Shown: positions 7,488 through 16,241 of the stretch, piece by piece
Position numbering within the stretch: position 1 is the stretch's first letter
How the letters are laid out: each line of letters starts with the position of its first letter
NCBI RefSeq assembly: GCF_900104095.1
Contig: NZ_FNJO01000006.1
Coordinates: 248,001-312,000, forward strand
Reading direction: 5' to 3'
DNA from: Ralstonia sp. 25mfcol4.1
Lineage (GTDB): Bacteria > Pseudomonadota > Gammaproteobacteria > Burkholderiales > Burkholderiaceae
Length of the DNA stretch: 64,000 nucleotides
Position numbers and translations under genes: made by a program
Notes under the pieces: model-generated
The model's database searches: none
The model's input: the letters and a program-made list of their open reading frames with translations, nothing else
Told to the model about the DNA's origin: nothing

Positions 7488-7540
7488 AGTTTAGATGATG
7501 TCCATACTTTATTCAATAGATGTCGATCATCATCCAAACT
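7488..7540. promoter_or_regulatory. Interrupted inverted repeat between tetR and the dehydrogenase
   Basis: AGTTTAGATGATG (7488-7500) and CATCATCCAAACT (7528-7540) are 13-bp arms matching in 12 positions, with a 27-bp AT-rich spacer that holds further partial copies (ATAGATGTCGATC). It lies in the divergent promoter region and is a candidate TetR operator. Between 7573 and 7623 there are also short tandem repeats of GTTGAAGC and TGAAACCC. Confidence 0.45.
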
Positions 7541-7651
7541 GGGCGATGGCGGCATCCGGCGAAGGTGCCGCAAACGTTGAAGCGTTGAAGCGTTGAAACC
7601 GAAATCCTGAAACCCTGAAACCCTTTCCTCACCCCCAAAGGAGAACCTGTC

Positions 7652-8416
7652 ATGTTCAAACTGTTCGATATGTCTGGCCGCGTCGCGGTCGTCACCGGCT
7701 CCACCAAGGGCATGGGCCTGGAAATGGCGCGTGCCCTGGGCCAGGCTGGTGCCCGCGTGGTGGTATCGGGCCGCGACGCTGCGGTGTCCGACAAGGTTGC
7801 GGCCGGCTTGCGCGAACAGGGCATCGATGCCACGGGCATTGCCTGCGACATCGTCAGCCTCGACAGCGTGCGCGCCTTTGCCGACCAGGTGCTGGCCAGG
7901 TTCGGCCGCGTGGACGCGCTGGTGCTGAACGCCGCCGGCAGCACGGCGGTGGGTTCGATGCTGGGGCAGGGGCCGGAGCAGTTCGACGAGGTGATGGCCG
8001 GCAACGTGCGCGGCAACCTGGTGCTGGTAAACGCGCTGGCGCCGCAGATGATCGAGCGCAAGGACGGTTCGATCATCTTCATGTCGAGCATTGCCGCGCG
8101 GCGCGGCTCCGCCATGCTGGCCCTGTACAGCATCTCGAAGGGCGCGACCGACCTGGCCATGCGCAATCTGGCGCAGACGCTGGGCCAGTACAACATCAAC
8201 GTCAACAGCATCAACCCCGGTCCGGTGCGCACGGACTTCTCGCGCGACGCGCTGTGGGGCGACCCCGAACGCGAGAAGGCGCTGTCCGCCAATATCCCGA
8301 TGCGCCGCATCGCCGAGGCCAGCGACGTAGCCGGCCTGGCGGTGCTGCTGGCATCGCCGGCGGGCCGCTATATCTCGGGTCAGACCATCGGCCTGGACGG
8401 CGGCGCCACGGCATAA
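7652..8416 (+). CDS. Short-chain dehydrogenase/reductase (SDR)
   Basis: 254-residue classical SDR, an NAD(P)H-dependent oxidoreductase of the FabG-like type. It has the cofactor motif TGSTKGMG (15-22), NAAG (93-96), active-site N118, S145/S146 in FMSSIA, Y159 and K163 (YSISK), and the PG...T motif after the active site. AAAGGAGAACC precedes the ATG. The gene diverges from the tetR-MFS pair; regulator, dehydrogenase and carboxylate-type transporter together suggest a small inducible catabolic unit, with an unknown substrate. Confidence 0.93.
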   Translation: MFKLFDMSGRVAVVTGSTKGMGLEMARALGQAGARVVVSGRDAAVSDKVAAGLREQGIDATGIACDIVSLDSVRAFADQVLARFGRVDALVLNAAGSTAVGSMLGQGPEQFDEVMAGNVRGNLVLVNALAPQMIERKDGSIIFMSSIAARRGSAMLALYSISKGATDLAMRNLAQTLGQYNINVNSINPGPVRTDFSRDALWGDPEREKALSANIPMRRIAEASDVAGLAVLLASPAGRYISGQTIGLDGGATA

Positions 8417-8443
8417 ATCCGCGTCTGTCAGCAGCGCACCAGC

Positions 8444-8487
8444 GCGCGGCCGGCTGCAAGACATGTGCAGTCGGCCGCGCCTTTTTT
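8444..8487 (+). terminator. Intrinsic terminator after the SDR gene
   Basis: A long G+C-rich stem (GCGCGGCCGGCTGCA pairing with TGCAGTCGGCCGCGC, one mismatch, loop AGACATG) is followed by CTTTTTT. It lies 28 bp after the stop codon. Confidence 0.9.
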
Positions 8488-8625
8488 GTGCGCGCGGCAC
8501 TGGCATTGTGCGCGGATCGCACTGCATTTGTGCGATATCAAAAAGCGCGCGAAATAGCGGGAAAAATGGCTTTATTCCTACGAATTGAAGCCGTTACAGC
8601 GGGCTATGAGACCCTCGAATCTAGG

Positions 8626-10575
8626 ATGATCGTGACCGCATTCCTGACCCCCGCCACCCGGTTGATGTCCCGCCTGACCATCACGCGCAAGCTGGTGCTG
8701 TTGTCCGTACTGTTCCTGATCCCGCTGTGCGGGGCGCTGTTGGCGGTGCTGAACCAGTCTGTGCAGTCGATCCGCGACACGCAGGACGAGCAGCGCGGCC
8801 TCAAGCTCGTGGGTATCGCGCTGGACTTCATGCGCGAAACGCAGGTGCGCCGGGGCGCTGCAAATGGCGTGCTGCTCGGCAACGCCAGTTTCCGGCCCAC
8901 CTTCGACGCCGCCGACGGCAAGGCCGCGCAGCATCTGGCCAGCCTGCTCGGGGAATCGGGTGCCATTGAATCGTTTGCCATCGCGCCCGACGTACGGAAG
9001 CTGGACGAATCCTGGCAGCAGATCCGCAAGCTTGGCCTCGACACGCCTGCCGCGCCGCTGTTCGAGCGCCATACCGCGCTGGTCAGGCAGACGCGGTTGT
9101 TCATCGGCGACGTGGCCGACCATTCGTCGCTGGCGCTTGATCCAGAGGCCGGCTCCTACTACCTGATCAACCTGACCGTGGGTCCGATGCCCAAGCTGGC
9201 CGAAGTCAGCGCGCTGGCGCGCGGGCGGGGCGCCGGCATCATCGCCCAGGGCGGCTATTCCGACGCCGCGCAGCAGGCCGACCTGGCCGCGCTGGCCGAC
9301 CAGATCCTGGACGGGCTGGAAGTTGCCCGCCGTGACATGGCCCGCGTGGAGCGCGCCGCGCCGCAGTATCACGACCGGGTGGATGCGGCGATGAAGCAGC
9401 TGGCGGCCGTGGACAATTTCTATCGCACGCTGAAGGTCAGCATGCTTGGTTCGGCCGGTATCACGATCGATGCCAAATCGTACTTTGCCGAGGGCACCGC
9501 CGCGATCGAAGCCGTATCGGCGGTCAGCCGCGAGTTCACCGCCCTGGCGGGCACCATGCTGGCGCAGCGCGTGGCCGCCGAGCAGCGCAAGCTGGCTGTG
9601 CTGGCAACCATTGCGCTGCTGACCGTGGGCGGCGCGCTCTACCTGTTTGCCGGTTTCAGCCGTGGCATGCGCGACGACGTCCGCGATGTGGCCGACCTGG
9701 TGACGCGCATCAACGACGGCGACCTGGGCGTGCAGATCGAGGCGCGCGGCCGGGACGAACTCAGCGACGTCAAGCGGCACCTGATGACGCTGGTGGAGGC
9801 ATGGCGCGGCATCATCGGCGATACGCGCGACAGCGCGCAGAACGTGCTGGTGGCGGCGGGGCAGATCGCACAAGGCAATGCGGACCTGTCGCAGCGCACC
9901 GAGGCGCAGGCGTCGTCGCTGGAGCAGACGGCGGCCAGCATGGAGGAACTGACGTCGATCGTGCAGCAGAACGCCGGCAACGCCAGCCAGGCCAGCACGC
10001 TTGCTGCCGAAGCGGCCGGCATTGCCGTGGCGGGTGGCGAGTCGGTGAGCCGCATGCGCCAGACCATGAGCGAGATCGAGGCCGATTCGCGCCGGATCGT
10101 CGACATCATCGCTGTGATCGACAGCATTGCGTTCCAGACGAATATCCTGGCGCTCAACGCGGCCGTCGAGGCGGCCCGGGCCGGCGAGGCCGGGCGAGGC
10201 TTTGCGGTGGTGGCGGGCGAGGTACGCACGCTGGCCCAGCGCGCCGCCAATTCGGCCAAGGAAATCCGCACGCTGATTTCGCAGTCGGCAGGCCGTGTTG
10301 CCGATGGCACGGCGCTGGCCGTCGATACCGCGGCCACCATGAGTGAAGTGGTGACGGCGGTGCAGCGCGTGACGACGATGATGGACGAGATCAGCCGCGC
10401 GTCGCACGAGCAGAGCGGCGGCATTGCGCAGGTGAATCAGGCTGTGACCCAGATGGACCAGGTCACCCAGCAGAACGCCGCGCTGGTGGAAGAGGCTGCG
10501 GCGGCGGCCAGGGCGCTGCAGGAACAGGCCGAGCGGATGGAGCAGGCGGTGAGCGTGTTCCGGCTGGCGGCGTAG
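8626..10575 (+). CDS. Methyl-accepting chemotaxis protein
   Basis: A 649-residue chemoreceptor. Order: N-terminal membrane helix about 25-47 ([20 protein letters not shown]), periplasmic sensor about 48-320, second helix about 322-345 ([20 protein letters not shown]), HAMP about 346-400, and cytoplasmic signalling domain to the end. The hairpin tip is present near residues 500-535 ([25 protein letters not shown]), with methylation-type helices on each side ([17 protein letters not shown]). The sensor carries an [13 protein letters not shown] segment like NIT-type nitrate/nitrite sensing domains, which is weak evidence. The frame stays open upstream to 8254 across the SDR gene; I chose ATG 8626. 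ATG 8665 (MSRLTITRK) is possible. It appears monocistronic. Confidence 0.9.
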   Translation: MIVTAFLTPATRLMSRLTITRKLVLLSVLFLIPLCGALLAVLNQSVQSIRDTQDEQRGLKLVGIALDFMRETQVRRGAANGVLLGNASFRPTFDAADGKAAQHLASLLGESGAIESFAIAPDVRKLDESWQQIRKLGLDTPAAPLFERHTALVRQTRLFIGDVADHSSLALDPEAGSYYLINLTVGPMPKLAEVSALARGRGAGIIAQGGYSDAAQQADLAALADQILDGLEVARRDMARVERAAPQYHDRVDAAMKQLAAVDNFYRTLKVSMLGSAGITIDAKSYFAEGTAAIEAVSAVSREFTALAGTMLAQRVAAEQRKLAVLATIALLTVGGALYLFAGFSRGMRDDVRDVADLVTRINDGDLGVQIEARGRDELSDVKRHLMTLVEAWRGIIGDTRDSAQNVLVAAGQIAQGNADLSQRTEAQASSLEQTAASMEELTSIVQQNAGNASQASTLAAEAAGIAVAGGESVSRMRQTMSEIEADSRRIVDIIAVIDSIAFQTNILALNAAVEAARAGEAGRGFAVVAGEVRTLAQRAANSAKEIRTLISQSAGRVADGTALAVDTAATMSEVVTAVQRVTTMMDEISRASHEQSGGIAQVNQAVTQMDQVTQQNAALVEEAAAAARALQEQAERMEQAVSVFRLAA

Positions 10576-10606
10576 GGCGTGTGAAAACGGAGGCCCCGAA
10601 AGCAAA

Positions 10607-10628
10607 GCGCCCGCTTCGCAGCGGGCGC
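10607..10628. terminator. Hairpin between convergent genes
   Basis: Perfect stem GCGCCCGCT / AGCGGGCGC with a TCGC loop, 31 bp after the chemoreceptor stop and 27 bp before the BON gene's end. Flanking T runs are weak; probably a bidirectional terminator. Confidence 0.6.
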
Positions 10629-10654
10629 GTGTTGCCGGGCGGGCCGGACCGGCC

Positions 10655-11911
10655 TTACCAGCCGTTGAAGCCGCCGGCACCGGTGACGGCGGCATCCACA
10701 TCCTGGCGTTGGACGCGGATGTTGTTTTCCACTTCCGTCACGCCGAACGTGTTGTCGGCCAGATCCTCGATATCGTATTTCTGGCCGCGCGTTTGCACCG
10801 TGCCGCCAAGCGTGACCTTGCCCTTGTCGACGTCGATCGACACCTCGCGCACGTCGATGCCGCTGGTGAAGGTCAGCCGTTCGCAGATCTCGTCGCGGAT
10901 ACGCTCGTCCGTGCGCGTGTAGCCGCGCGGGCCTGCGCGCTTTTCCATGGCGCCGGGGCCAAACCAGTCGCTGACGGCCTGGCCGATGCGGTGGCCAAGG
11001 TTGTAGAGCGCGCCGTGCTCTTCTTCACGGTCGTCGTCATGGTCGCGCCACGCCTCGCGCCACCGTCCGCCGGATTCGCGTCCCGATTGCGAATAGCCGC
11101 GTTCCCGGTCATCGCCGCCGCTCATATAGTCCCGCCCGTAGCGTTGCGCGTGGTAGGACGGGCGGCTTTCGCCCCATTCGTCGCGCGGCTCCGTCCAGTA
11201 GCGGGTATCGCTGCGCAGGTCGTTGAAATAGGCGGTGTGGCCGCTGCCCCGGCCGCTGCCCTGACCGCTGTGCTCGTCGCCGCCCTGGCCCCGATATGCC
11301 GGGGCGCGCCGCTCCGCCGCGCGCAGCCAGGCCTGGTCGGCGTTGCCGAATCCGCGTTCGTCGCGCCGTTCGCCCGACTCCCGGCCAGCCCGGCCGCCCT
11401 GGCCGCGCTGCCAGTCGTCACCGCGGCTGCGGCTCCCCCCTTCGTCATCGTTGCCGTAGTCGCCGCCGGAGCCATACTGGCCAAACTCGCCTTGCCGGCG
11501 GTGCACGCCATAGTCGACGCGCCGGCGCTCGTCGCCCAGATCGCCGTAATCGCCATACTCGCTGGCGTACTGGCGGCTGCGGTATTGCTCTCGCTGGCGC
11601 CAGTCCTGGTCGTCCTCCGGGGACTCGCCATAACCGCCGTTCAGTCCGTATTGCAGATCGCTGCCGCGATCGTCCCGGCCGCGATAGCCCGATGGTGCCG
11701 GACCGCCTTCGCTTAGCTGCCCCGGCGTCAGGCGCTGGCGGCGCCGCGCGTCGTCCCAGTTGTCACCGAACGATTCGGGCTGCCAGTCCTGATCCTGCCA
11801 GCGTGAGCCGCGGCCATCGTCCCAGGGATCGCCCATGTCGTCGTCGCGTCGGTTTTCATCGGCTCGCCAGGGGGTGTTCCGGCGATTGCGCTCGCTGTGG
11901 TAGTCGCCCAT
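10655..11911 (-). CDS. BON-domain protein with long disordered Gly/Arg/Asp-rich region
   Basis: 418 residues. The first ~325 are low complexity, rich in Gly, Arg, Asp, Tyr, Ser and Gln (DDRGSDLQYGLNGGYGE, RGDDWQRGQGGRAGR), with no signal peptide, and should be disordered. The end carries one BON domain (about residues 338-402: RTDERIRDEICERLTFTSGIDVREVSIDV..GKVTLGGTVQTRGQKYDIEDLADNTFGVTEVENNIRV). BON domains occur in OsmY and secretin partners and are thought to bind membranes or phospholipids. I set the start at 11911, where CAGGAG precedes an ATG giving MGDYHSERNRRN; the longer frame to 11980 has no such site. Proteins of this layout in Burkholderiaceae are usually stress-linked, but the role is unknown. 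Confidence 0.8.
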   Translation of the reverse strand: MGDYHSERNRRNTPWRADENRRDDDMGDPWDDGRGSRWQDQDWQPESFGDNWDDARRRQRLTPGQLSEGGPAPSGYRGRDDRGSDLQYGLNGGYGESPEDDQDWRQREQYRSRQYASEYGDYGDLGDERRRVDYGVHRRQGEFGQYGSGGDYGNDDEGGSRSRGDDWQRGQGGRAGRESGERRDERGFGNADQAWLRAAERRAPAYRGQGGDEHSGQGSGRGSGHTAYFNDLRSDTRYWTEPRDEWGESRPSYHAQRYGRDYMSGGDDRERGYSQSGRESGGRWREAWRDHDDDREEEHGALYNLGHRIGQAVSDWFGPGAMEKRAGPRGYTRTDERIRDEICERLTFTSGIDVREVSIDVDKGKVTLGGTVQTRGQKYDIEDLADNTFGVTEVENNIRVQRQDVDAAVTGAGGFNGW

Positions 11912-12131
11912 ATTGCGCTCCTGAAGGTTGTGGGATCGCCATGCGTGCGATGCGGCATGCCGCGTCGCGCCGCTGGCCATTCCAACAATCTGGCAAGTTT
12001 CGTACCGTGGCGAAGACGCCTTGTGCGGACTGGCGTGGCGGGCGACGGGGCGCTCGGGAAACCACTCGTTCCATGCAAGCCTTGCGAGGCTGCATGTAAA
12101 GACTGCACGTCGGGCGCGGGTGCGCCGTGGG

Positions 12132-12503
12132 TCACCGCGCGTTCACGCGACGGATGTTCCCGGCCGGGGGCGGACCATTCGTGGCGGCCGAACTGGGCGG
12201 CTGTGGCACAGGCGCAGGTTCGCCAGGCACGGCGCGGGGTTCGCGGACCGGCGCAATGCCTTCCACCGTGTTGAACAGGTGGCTGTTCGCGTATTCGATG
12301 GCCACCGCTTCCAGAAAATTGGCGGGCGGTCGCGCCTCGGCTGGCGCGGGAAGCGCCTTGTCCGCGTGGGCGGCCGTGTGAAAGCAAAGCAGCAGGACGC
12401 GCAGCAGCAGGATGAAACCCCGAATCCGGTAGCGGATGATGCGGGCTTGGCTTGGGCGAGACGGCGCGACGACGCCCGGCCGCAACTGTGGCGGAATCAA
12501 CAT
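12132..12503 (-). CDS. Small exported or membrane-anchored proline-rich protein, unknown
   Basis: 123 residues. An arginine-rich N-terminus is followed by a hydrophobic stretch at about 27-45 (IRGFILLLRVLLLCFHTAAHA) that looks like an uncleaved signal anchor or a long signal peptide. Then comes NFLEAVAIEYANSHLFNTVEG and a Pro/Ala-rich end. CGGAGAACTGCC lies before the ATG at 12503, which I prefer to the longer frame up to 12629. I recognise no family and the neighbours give no clue. The ribosome-binding site and export signal support a real gene, with moderate certainty. Confidence 0.5.
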   Translation of the reverse strand: MLIPPQLRPGVVAPSRPSQARIIRYRIRGFILLLRVLLLCFHTAAHADKALPAPAEARPPANFLEAVAIEYANSHLFNTVEGIAPVREPRAVPGEPAPVPQPPSSAATNGPPPAGNIRRVNAR

Positions 12504-12722
12504 GGCAGTTCTCCGGGAAAGGAGCAATACGCTCCGGATCAGGGTCGAGGCGCGGCGCCGCGCTCGATGCGTCTGATTGCAGGGAACATGCCATCGGCGT
12601 ATGCGGACGGGGCGCGCGGCGCCCGTCACTTTTGGCGGATAAAACTGGGCAAACTGCTATGTCATTCCAACACCTGGCATCGCGATTCGTTGGGCAAATG
12701 CCAACTATGCGGATGCCGCCGC

Positions 12723-13121
12723 TCAGATCCAGACGTCGTTCTGCGCCGTGCGGTCGCCGCCCTGGTCGCCTGTGTTGACCACACCGCGCGGCTCGATCAG
12801 CAGCATGCGGACTTCCGCCTCGGCTACGGGCCTGTGTTCGACACCTTTGGGTACCACGTACATTTCGCCTGCGTTGACGGTCACATGGCCGTCGCGAAAG
12901 TCGAGGCGCAACTGGCCGTCGAGCACGATGAACGTCTCATCGGTATCGGCGTGCTGGTGCCAGATGAACTCACCCTCGATCTTGACGATCTTGAACTGGT
13001 AGTCGTTCATCTCGGCAATGACGCGCGGCTGCCAGTGGTCGGTGAAGAGGCTCAGCTTCTGGGTGAAATTGACGGCGCTGGCAGCGCGATGGGCGGGGAC
13101 TGCGACCGGCGATGGCTGCAT
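12723..13121 (-). CDS. Single-domain cupin protein
   Basis: 132 residues with one conserved cupin barrel: motif 1 at about 53-72 (FIWHQHADTDETFIVLDGQLRL) contributes H55, H57 and E62 as metal ligands, and motif 2 (NAGEMYVVPKGVEHRP, about 83-98) contributes H96. Small cupins of this type are sugar or carboxylate isomerases, dioxygenases or sensors; no substrate can be assigned. It lies 81 bp downstream of the AraC gene on the same strand, so it may be cotranscribed with it. Confidence 0.85.
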   Translation of the reverse strand: MQPSPVAVPAHRAASAVNFTQKLSLFTDHWQPRVIAEMNDYQFKIVKIEGEFIWHQHADTDETFIVLDGQLRLDFRDGHVTVNAGEMYVVPKGVEHRPVAEAEVRMLLIEPRGVVNTGDQGGDRTAQNDVWI

Positions 13122-13202
13122 GACGGGGCTCCTTGTGGTGTATGAGACAGGCAGCCGAGTCTGCGCCTGTGTCGGCGCACGGTCTTGTACGATCGTGCAG
13201 CC

Positions 13203-14060
13203 TCAGGTCGCGGCGCCTCGCAACGCGCGCAACCAGCGGCCCGGTGAATGCCCGAAGGCGCGCGTGAAATGGCGGGTCATGTGGCTCTGGTCGGTGAACC
13301 CGGCGCAGACGGCGGCGTCGGCCAGCGATTGCCCCGCCGCTGCCAGGCGCCTGACCATGTCCAGCCTGCGCATCACCAGATAGCGGTGCGGACTGGTGCC
13401 ATAGAGCACCCGGAAGTCGCGCGACAGGCTCCAGCGGTCGCGGCCACTGGCCAGCTCCAGCTCGTCGAGTGTCACCGGCCGTTCCAGGTTGTCCCGAAGG
13501 CAGGTCCGGGCCAGTTCGGCGGCGCGGTAGTCCACCGCCTGGCGTCCACGTGCCGCCCCGGCCGCCGCTGCCAGCGCGTGCGCAAGGTCGAAGATCGCGT
13601 CGTCCTCCTCCAGCGGGTCCATGGCGCTGTCCATGGACCGAAGCAAGGTGCCGGCCGCCGCGAATAGCCGCGGATCGTCGGAACGCCCGCCGGCCACGAA
13701 GGGCAGCGGTCGGCCACCCAGCACGCGCTGGATCAGCGCAGGCTCGATGTAGAGCATGCGGTAGTGGAATCCGGCGTCGGTGCCGGCATGGCCATCGTGC
13801 GGCTCGTCCGGATGCAGCACGATGGTGCCGCCCGGCTGGCTATGAACCATGCCCCGTCGATAGGAAAAGCTCTGGACGCCGGACAGCGTGCAGCCGATGG
13901 CATAGGTGTCATGGCGGTGCATGTCATAGCCATGACCACCGAAAAACGCCTCGATGCGCTCCATCTGGCGCGCGGACGCGTCACGTTGCACCCAGTCGCG
14001 CTTGCCCGGCAGCGCAATGCTGGCGTCAGTGGACGCCGCCATGCGTGGTCGAGTGGTCAT
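13203..14060 (-). CDS. AraC-family transcriptional regulator with cupin-like sensor
   Basis: About 285 residues. The N-terminal AraC_binding domain has MHRHDTYAIGCTLSGVQSFSYRRG and HPDEPHDGHAG, typical of the AraC-type cupin that binds small ligands. The C-terminal domain holds the two helix-turn-helix units; the second is LADAAVCAGFTDQSHMTRHFTRAFGHSPGRW. The start is uncertain: ATG 14060 (MTTRPR) and ATG 14042 (MAASTD) both overlap the end of the patatin gene, by 35 or 17 bp, so translation is probably coupled. It lies between the patatin gene and the cupin gene on one strand. Confidence 0.85.
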   Translation of the reverse strand: MTTRPRMAASTDASIALPGKRDWVQRDASARQMERIEAFFGGHGYDMHRHDTYAIGCTLSGVQSFSYRRGMVHSQPGGTIVLHPDEPHDGHAGTDAGFHYRMLYIEPALIQRVLGGRPLPFVAGGRSDDPRLFAAAGTLLRSMDSAMDPLEEDDAIFDLAHALAAAAGAARGRQAVDYRAAELARTCLRDNLERPVTLDELELASGRDRWSLSRDFRVLYGTSPHRYLVMRRLDMVRRLAAAGQSLADAAVCAGFTDQSHMTRHFTRAFGHSPGRWLRALRGAAT

Positions 14061-14985
14061 GGGTGTGGGGATGGGCATGTGGGGCGCCGGCCGGGGGCAG
14101 GCCGATGTCGGCGCTGCAGCTGGGGTTTTCGGCATCGTGCTCGTGCGGTTCCAGCGCGCCGGGTACCCGGCGGCTCGACAGGCCGTCGGCGCGCAGCCAG
14201 GCCAGCGTCGCCGCGGCCGCGCGATCGATCAGCTCGCCGCATCGGCTGTAGTCGTACGGCGAGACATCGAGCGGGCACAGCGGCGGCACCACGGCAATGT
14301 GGGCCTGCTCGCCCCAGCGTTCCAGGTCATGCACCAGTTGCCGCGCCACCAGCAGCGACAGCGCATTGAACGCATGTTCGATCGCGCCCTTGGGCGGACG
14401 CCGTTCGGCGCATGCAAAGCCCGCCGGCAGCACGATGATGCGCGTGGCGCCAAGGCGGATGGCCGTGGACACGGGCGTGTTGTTCGCCACGCCGCCGTCG
14501 ATCAGCTTCTGGCCGTTGATTTCCACGGGCGGGAAGACGCCCGGGATGGCCGCGCTGGCCAGCACGGCCTGGACGATATTGCCCGACGACAGCAGGACTT
14601 CCGCCCCACTATGCATGTCGGTGGCGACAATGTGCAGCGGCAAGGCCGCGTCTTCCACGCGTGCGTCGCCAAGATGGCGTTTCAGCAGGCGCTTCAGCGC
14701 CATGGACTCCACAAGATGGCCGCGATTGCCAATGATCATCCCGAGCATGCTGCGCCACGACCACGGCAGCACCTCCGCCCGCGTGATGCTGCGCCACAGG
14801 CCTTCCAGCTTCGAAATGCCATCGGGGTGTGGGTTGCTGGCGAAGTAGGCGCTGTTGATGGCACCGGCGGAGGCACCGATGACCAGATCTGGCGTGACGC
14901 CCCAACTCACCAGTTCGCGGAGCATGCCGACTTCGATGGCGCCCAAACTGCCACCGCCGGCGAACACGAATGCAGTCTTTTCCAT
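14026..14985 (-). CDS. Patatin-like phospholipase (RssA/YchK type) with His-rich tail
   Basis: 319 residues. It has the patatin active site: oxyanion loop GGGSLG (10-15), nucleophile elbow GASAG with S39, and catalytic D163 in LIDGGVAN. It should be a Ser-Asp dyad acyl hydrolase, probably cytoplasmic since no signal peptide is seen. The last ~30 residues are unusual, rich in His (HEHDAENPSCS..APHAHPHTHDHSTTHGGVH), as in metal-binding tails. I start at ATG 14985 (MEKTAFVFAGGGS); the frame extends to 15054 without support. Its 3' end overlaps the AraC gene start, so the two are probably cotranscribed. Confidence 0.88.
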   Translation of the reverse strand: MEKTAFVFAGGGSLGAIEVGMLRELVSWGVTPDLVIGASAGAINSAYFASNPHPDGISKLEGLWRSITRAEVLPWSWRSMLGMIIGNRGHLVESMALKRLLKRHLGDARVEDAALPLHIVATDMHSGAEVLLSSGNIVQAVLASAAIPGVFPPVEINGQKLIDGGVANNTPVSTAIRLGATRIIVLPAGFACAERRPPKGAIEHAFNALSLLVARQLVHDLERWGEQAHIAVVPPLCPLDVSPYDYSRCGELIDRAAAATLAWLRADGLSSRRVPGALEPHEHDAENPSCSADIGLPPAGAPHAHPHTHDHSTTHGGVH

Positions 14986-15096
14986 GGTCTTCAGATCTGG
15001 GCGGCATCGCCCGTGGAGTTTGGAACCGATTGTGGTGTGGAGAGGATAGGCCACTTCCGGTCCGGCAAAAAGGGCCGGCAGGGTGGAAATGACCTG

Positions 15097-15621
15097 TCAG
15101 GCCACCAGCGGCTCGAGTTGCTGCCGGATTTCCGGCAGCAGGCGGGTTGCGCAGCGCGCCAGGTTCACCTGCATCGTGACTTCGGCCACATCGACCAGCG
15201 CGGGGTCCAGGTTATAGCTGCCACGCTGCGCCAGCCAGCGCAGCACGTCCGCCAGGTGCCAGACCGACGCGGAGCCCTCGTGCACCGGCAGCGGAAACGA
15301 AGCGGGGTAGGTGGTCATCAGCTTGCGCATGTTCTGCCGGGAGACCCCGACGGCCTCGGCCACATCGGTCAGGCCGACGAAGTCGGGCGTGGCCTCGATC
15401 AACCGCGCAAGCGGCGCGGCGCGGCGCACATCGGCCAGCGCGCTGAGGATGGCGCCATGGGCCGTGTCGGCCTCCCGTGCGAACATCAGCGCAATGCGTC
15501 CCGGAATGCCGATGCCGACCAGCGCGTCGTCGCAGCCACTGGCCCCAAGGCGTTCCACCACGTCGTCCTGATCGTCGTCCGAAGCGGGCAGCTGGTACTT
15601 AAGGGTGAAGTTGTATTCCAT
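15097..15621 (-). CDS. Helix-turn-helix protein, probable antitoxin
   Basis: 174 residues. Residues about 84-107 (LTDVAEAVGVSRQNMRKLMTT) are a MerR/AlpA-like helix-turn-helix. The N-terminal 75 residues (MEYNFTLKYQLPASDDDQDDVVERL...DALVGIGIPGRIALMFAREA) look like a small alpha/beta partner-binding domain. It starts 9 bp after the stop of a 90-residue Cys-rich protein, the order toxin then DNA-binding antitoxin seen in HicAB-type modules. A palindrome lies just upstream of the pair. A type II toxin-antitoxin role is inferred from the arrangement. Confidence 0.7.
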   Translation of the reverse strand: MEYNFTLKYQLPASDDDQDDVVERLGASGCDDALVGIGIPGRIALMFAREADTAHGAILSALADVRRAAPLARLIEATPDFVGLTDVAEAVGVSRQNMRKLMTTYPASFPLPVHEGSASVWHLADVLRWLAQRGSYNLDPALVDVAEVTMQVNLARCATRLLPEIRQQLEPLVA

Positions 15622-15630
15622 GTTGTCCTG

Positions 15631-15903
15631 TCAGTGCGAGACACCAGGGGGCGCTTTGCGGCTCTGATGGATGGCGCAGTGGTCTACCACGCGACGCAGG
15701 AACCGGGCATGGAGTTCCGGGTTGCGAGGCGTGCTCCAGATCGACACGATGCAGAATTCCCCGCAGCGGCAGGCGGCGCAGTGGTAGGGGCAATACAGCT
15801 TGCCCCACGCATGCGCGCCGCCCAGCTTGCAACGCCAGAATTCACCCTCCGCGTACTGGACTGCGGCTTCGATTTCCTTTCCTGGATGTTTTTCCCGACC
15901 CAT
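15631..15903 (-). CDS. 90-residue Cys-rich protein, probable HicA-like toxin
   Basis: MGREKHPGKEIEAAVQYAEG, then FWRCKLGGAHAWGKLYCP, a cluster of cysteines (C38, C42, C45, C47, C51) and VSIWSTPRNPELHARFLRRVVDHC. The E-A-x-x-Y-A-x5-W-x-[CV]-x-L-G-x-x-H-A-W pattern recalls HicA-type dsRNA-binding toxins, where a conserved His is catalytic; H31 would be the equivalent. The cysteines could bind zinc. I know similar small proteins beside helix-turn-helix genes but no tested function. GGGAGG lies 4 nt before ATG 15903; the frame open to 16086 has no such signal. Likely the first gene of a two-gene operon. Confidence 0.65.
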   Translation of the reverse strand: MGREKHPGKEIEAAVQYAEGEFWRCKLGGAHAWGKLYCPYHCAACRCGEFCIVSIWSTPRNPELHARFLRRVVDHCAIHQSRKAPPGVSH

Positions 15904-15930
15904 CAGGCCTCCCACGATATGCGGCAGCTC

Positions 15931-15949
15931 GTCAGTTGTCAACTGACAA
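15931..15949. promoter_or_regulatory. Overlapping palindromes upstream of the toxin-antitoxin pair
   Basis: GTCAGTTGTCAACTGAC (15931-15947, 7-bp arms around GTC) overlaps TTGTCAACTGACAA (15936-15949, 6-bp arms around AC). On the minus strand a TTGACA lies inside it, 17 bp upstream of TATCGT near 15917. An autoregulatory operator is the likely meaning. Confidence 0.6.
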
Positions 15950-16188
15950 TCTGCGAGCCGGTTGACGAAAAGCAGTGGGAGAGACCCTATCAGGGCGCGC
16001 CGGAAAAATGGCGATTTGGACACAAAAGACACAAACTCGCACGAACATGTGTCCGCCCGCGTCGGGGCGACGGACGCATGGTTCAACGGGAGATGGGCGA
16101 CAACGCTCTGGAATTGGCCGCCGCGAGCGCGTGGCCTGGAGGCTCATCCAGGCATGCCATTGGATGCGATGGGAGGACGATTCATGGG

Positions 16189-16214
16189 GGACCCGCAACA
16201 CATGCTGCGGGTCC
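16189..16214. terminator. Terminator-like hairpin after the CoA-transferase gene
   Basis: GGACCCGCA (16189-16197) pairs with TGCGGGTCC (16206-16214) around 8 nt. No T run follows on the minus strand, so termination may be weak or protein-assisted. Confidence 0.45.
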
Positions 16215-16241
16215 TGAGGGGCGGCTCGCGCGGCGGACCGG

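Noticed and set aside
10685-11716. Long plus-strand frame opposite the BON gene
   Set aside because: It is the antisense shadow of a Gly/Arg-rich gene; no ribosome-binding site and no recognisable fold.
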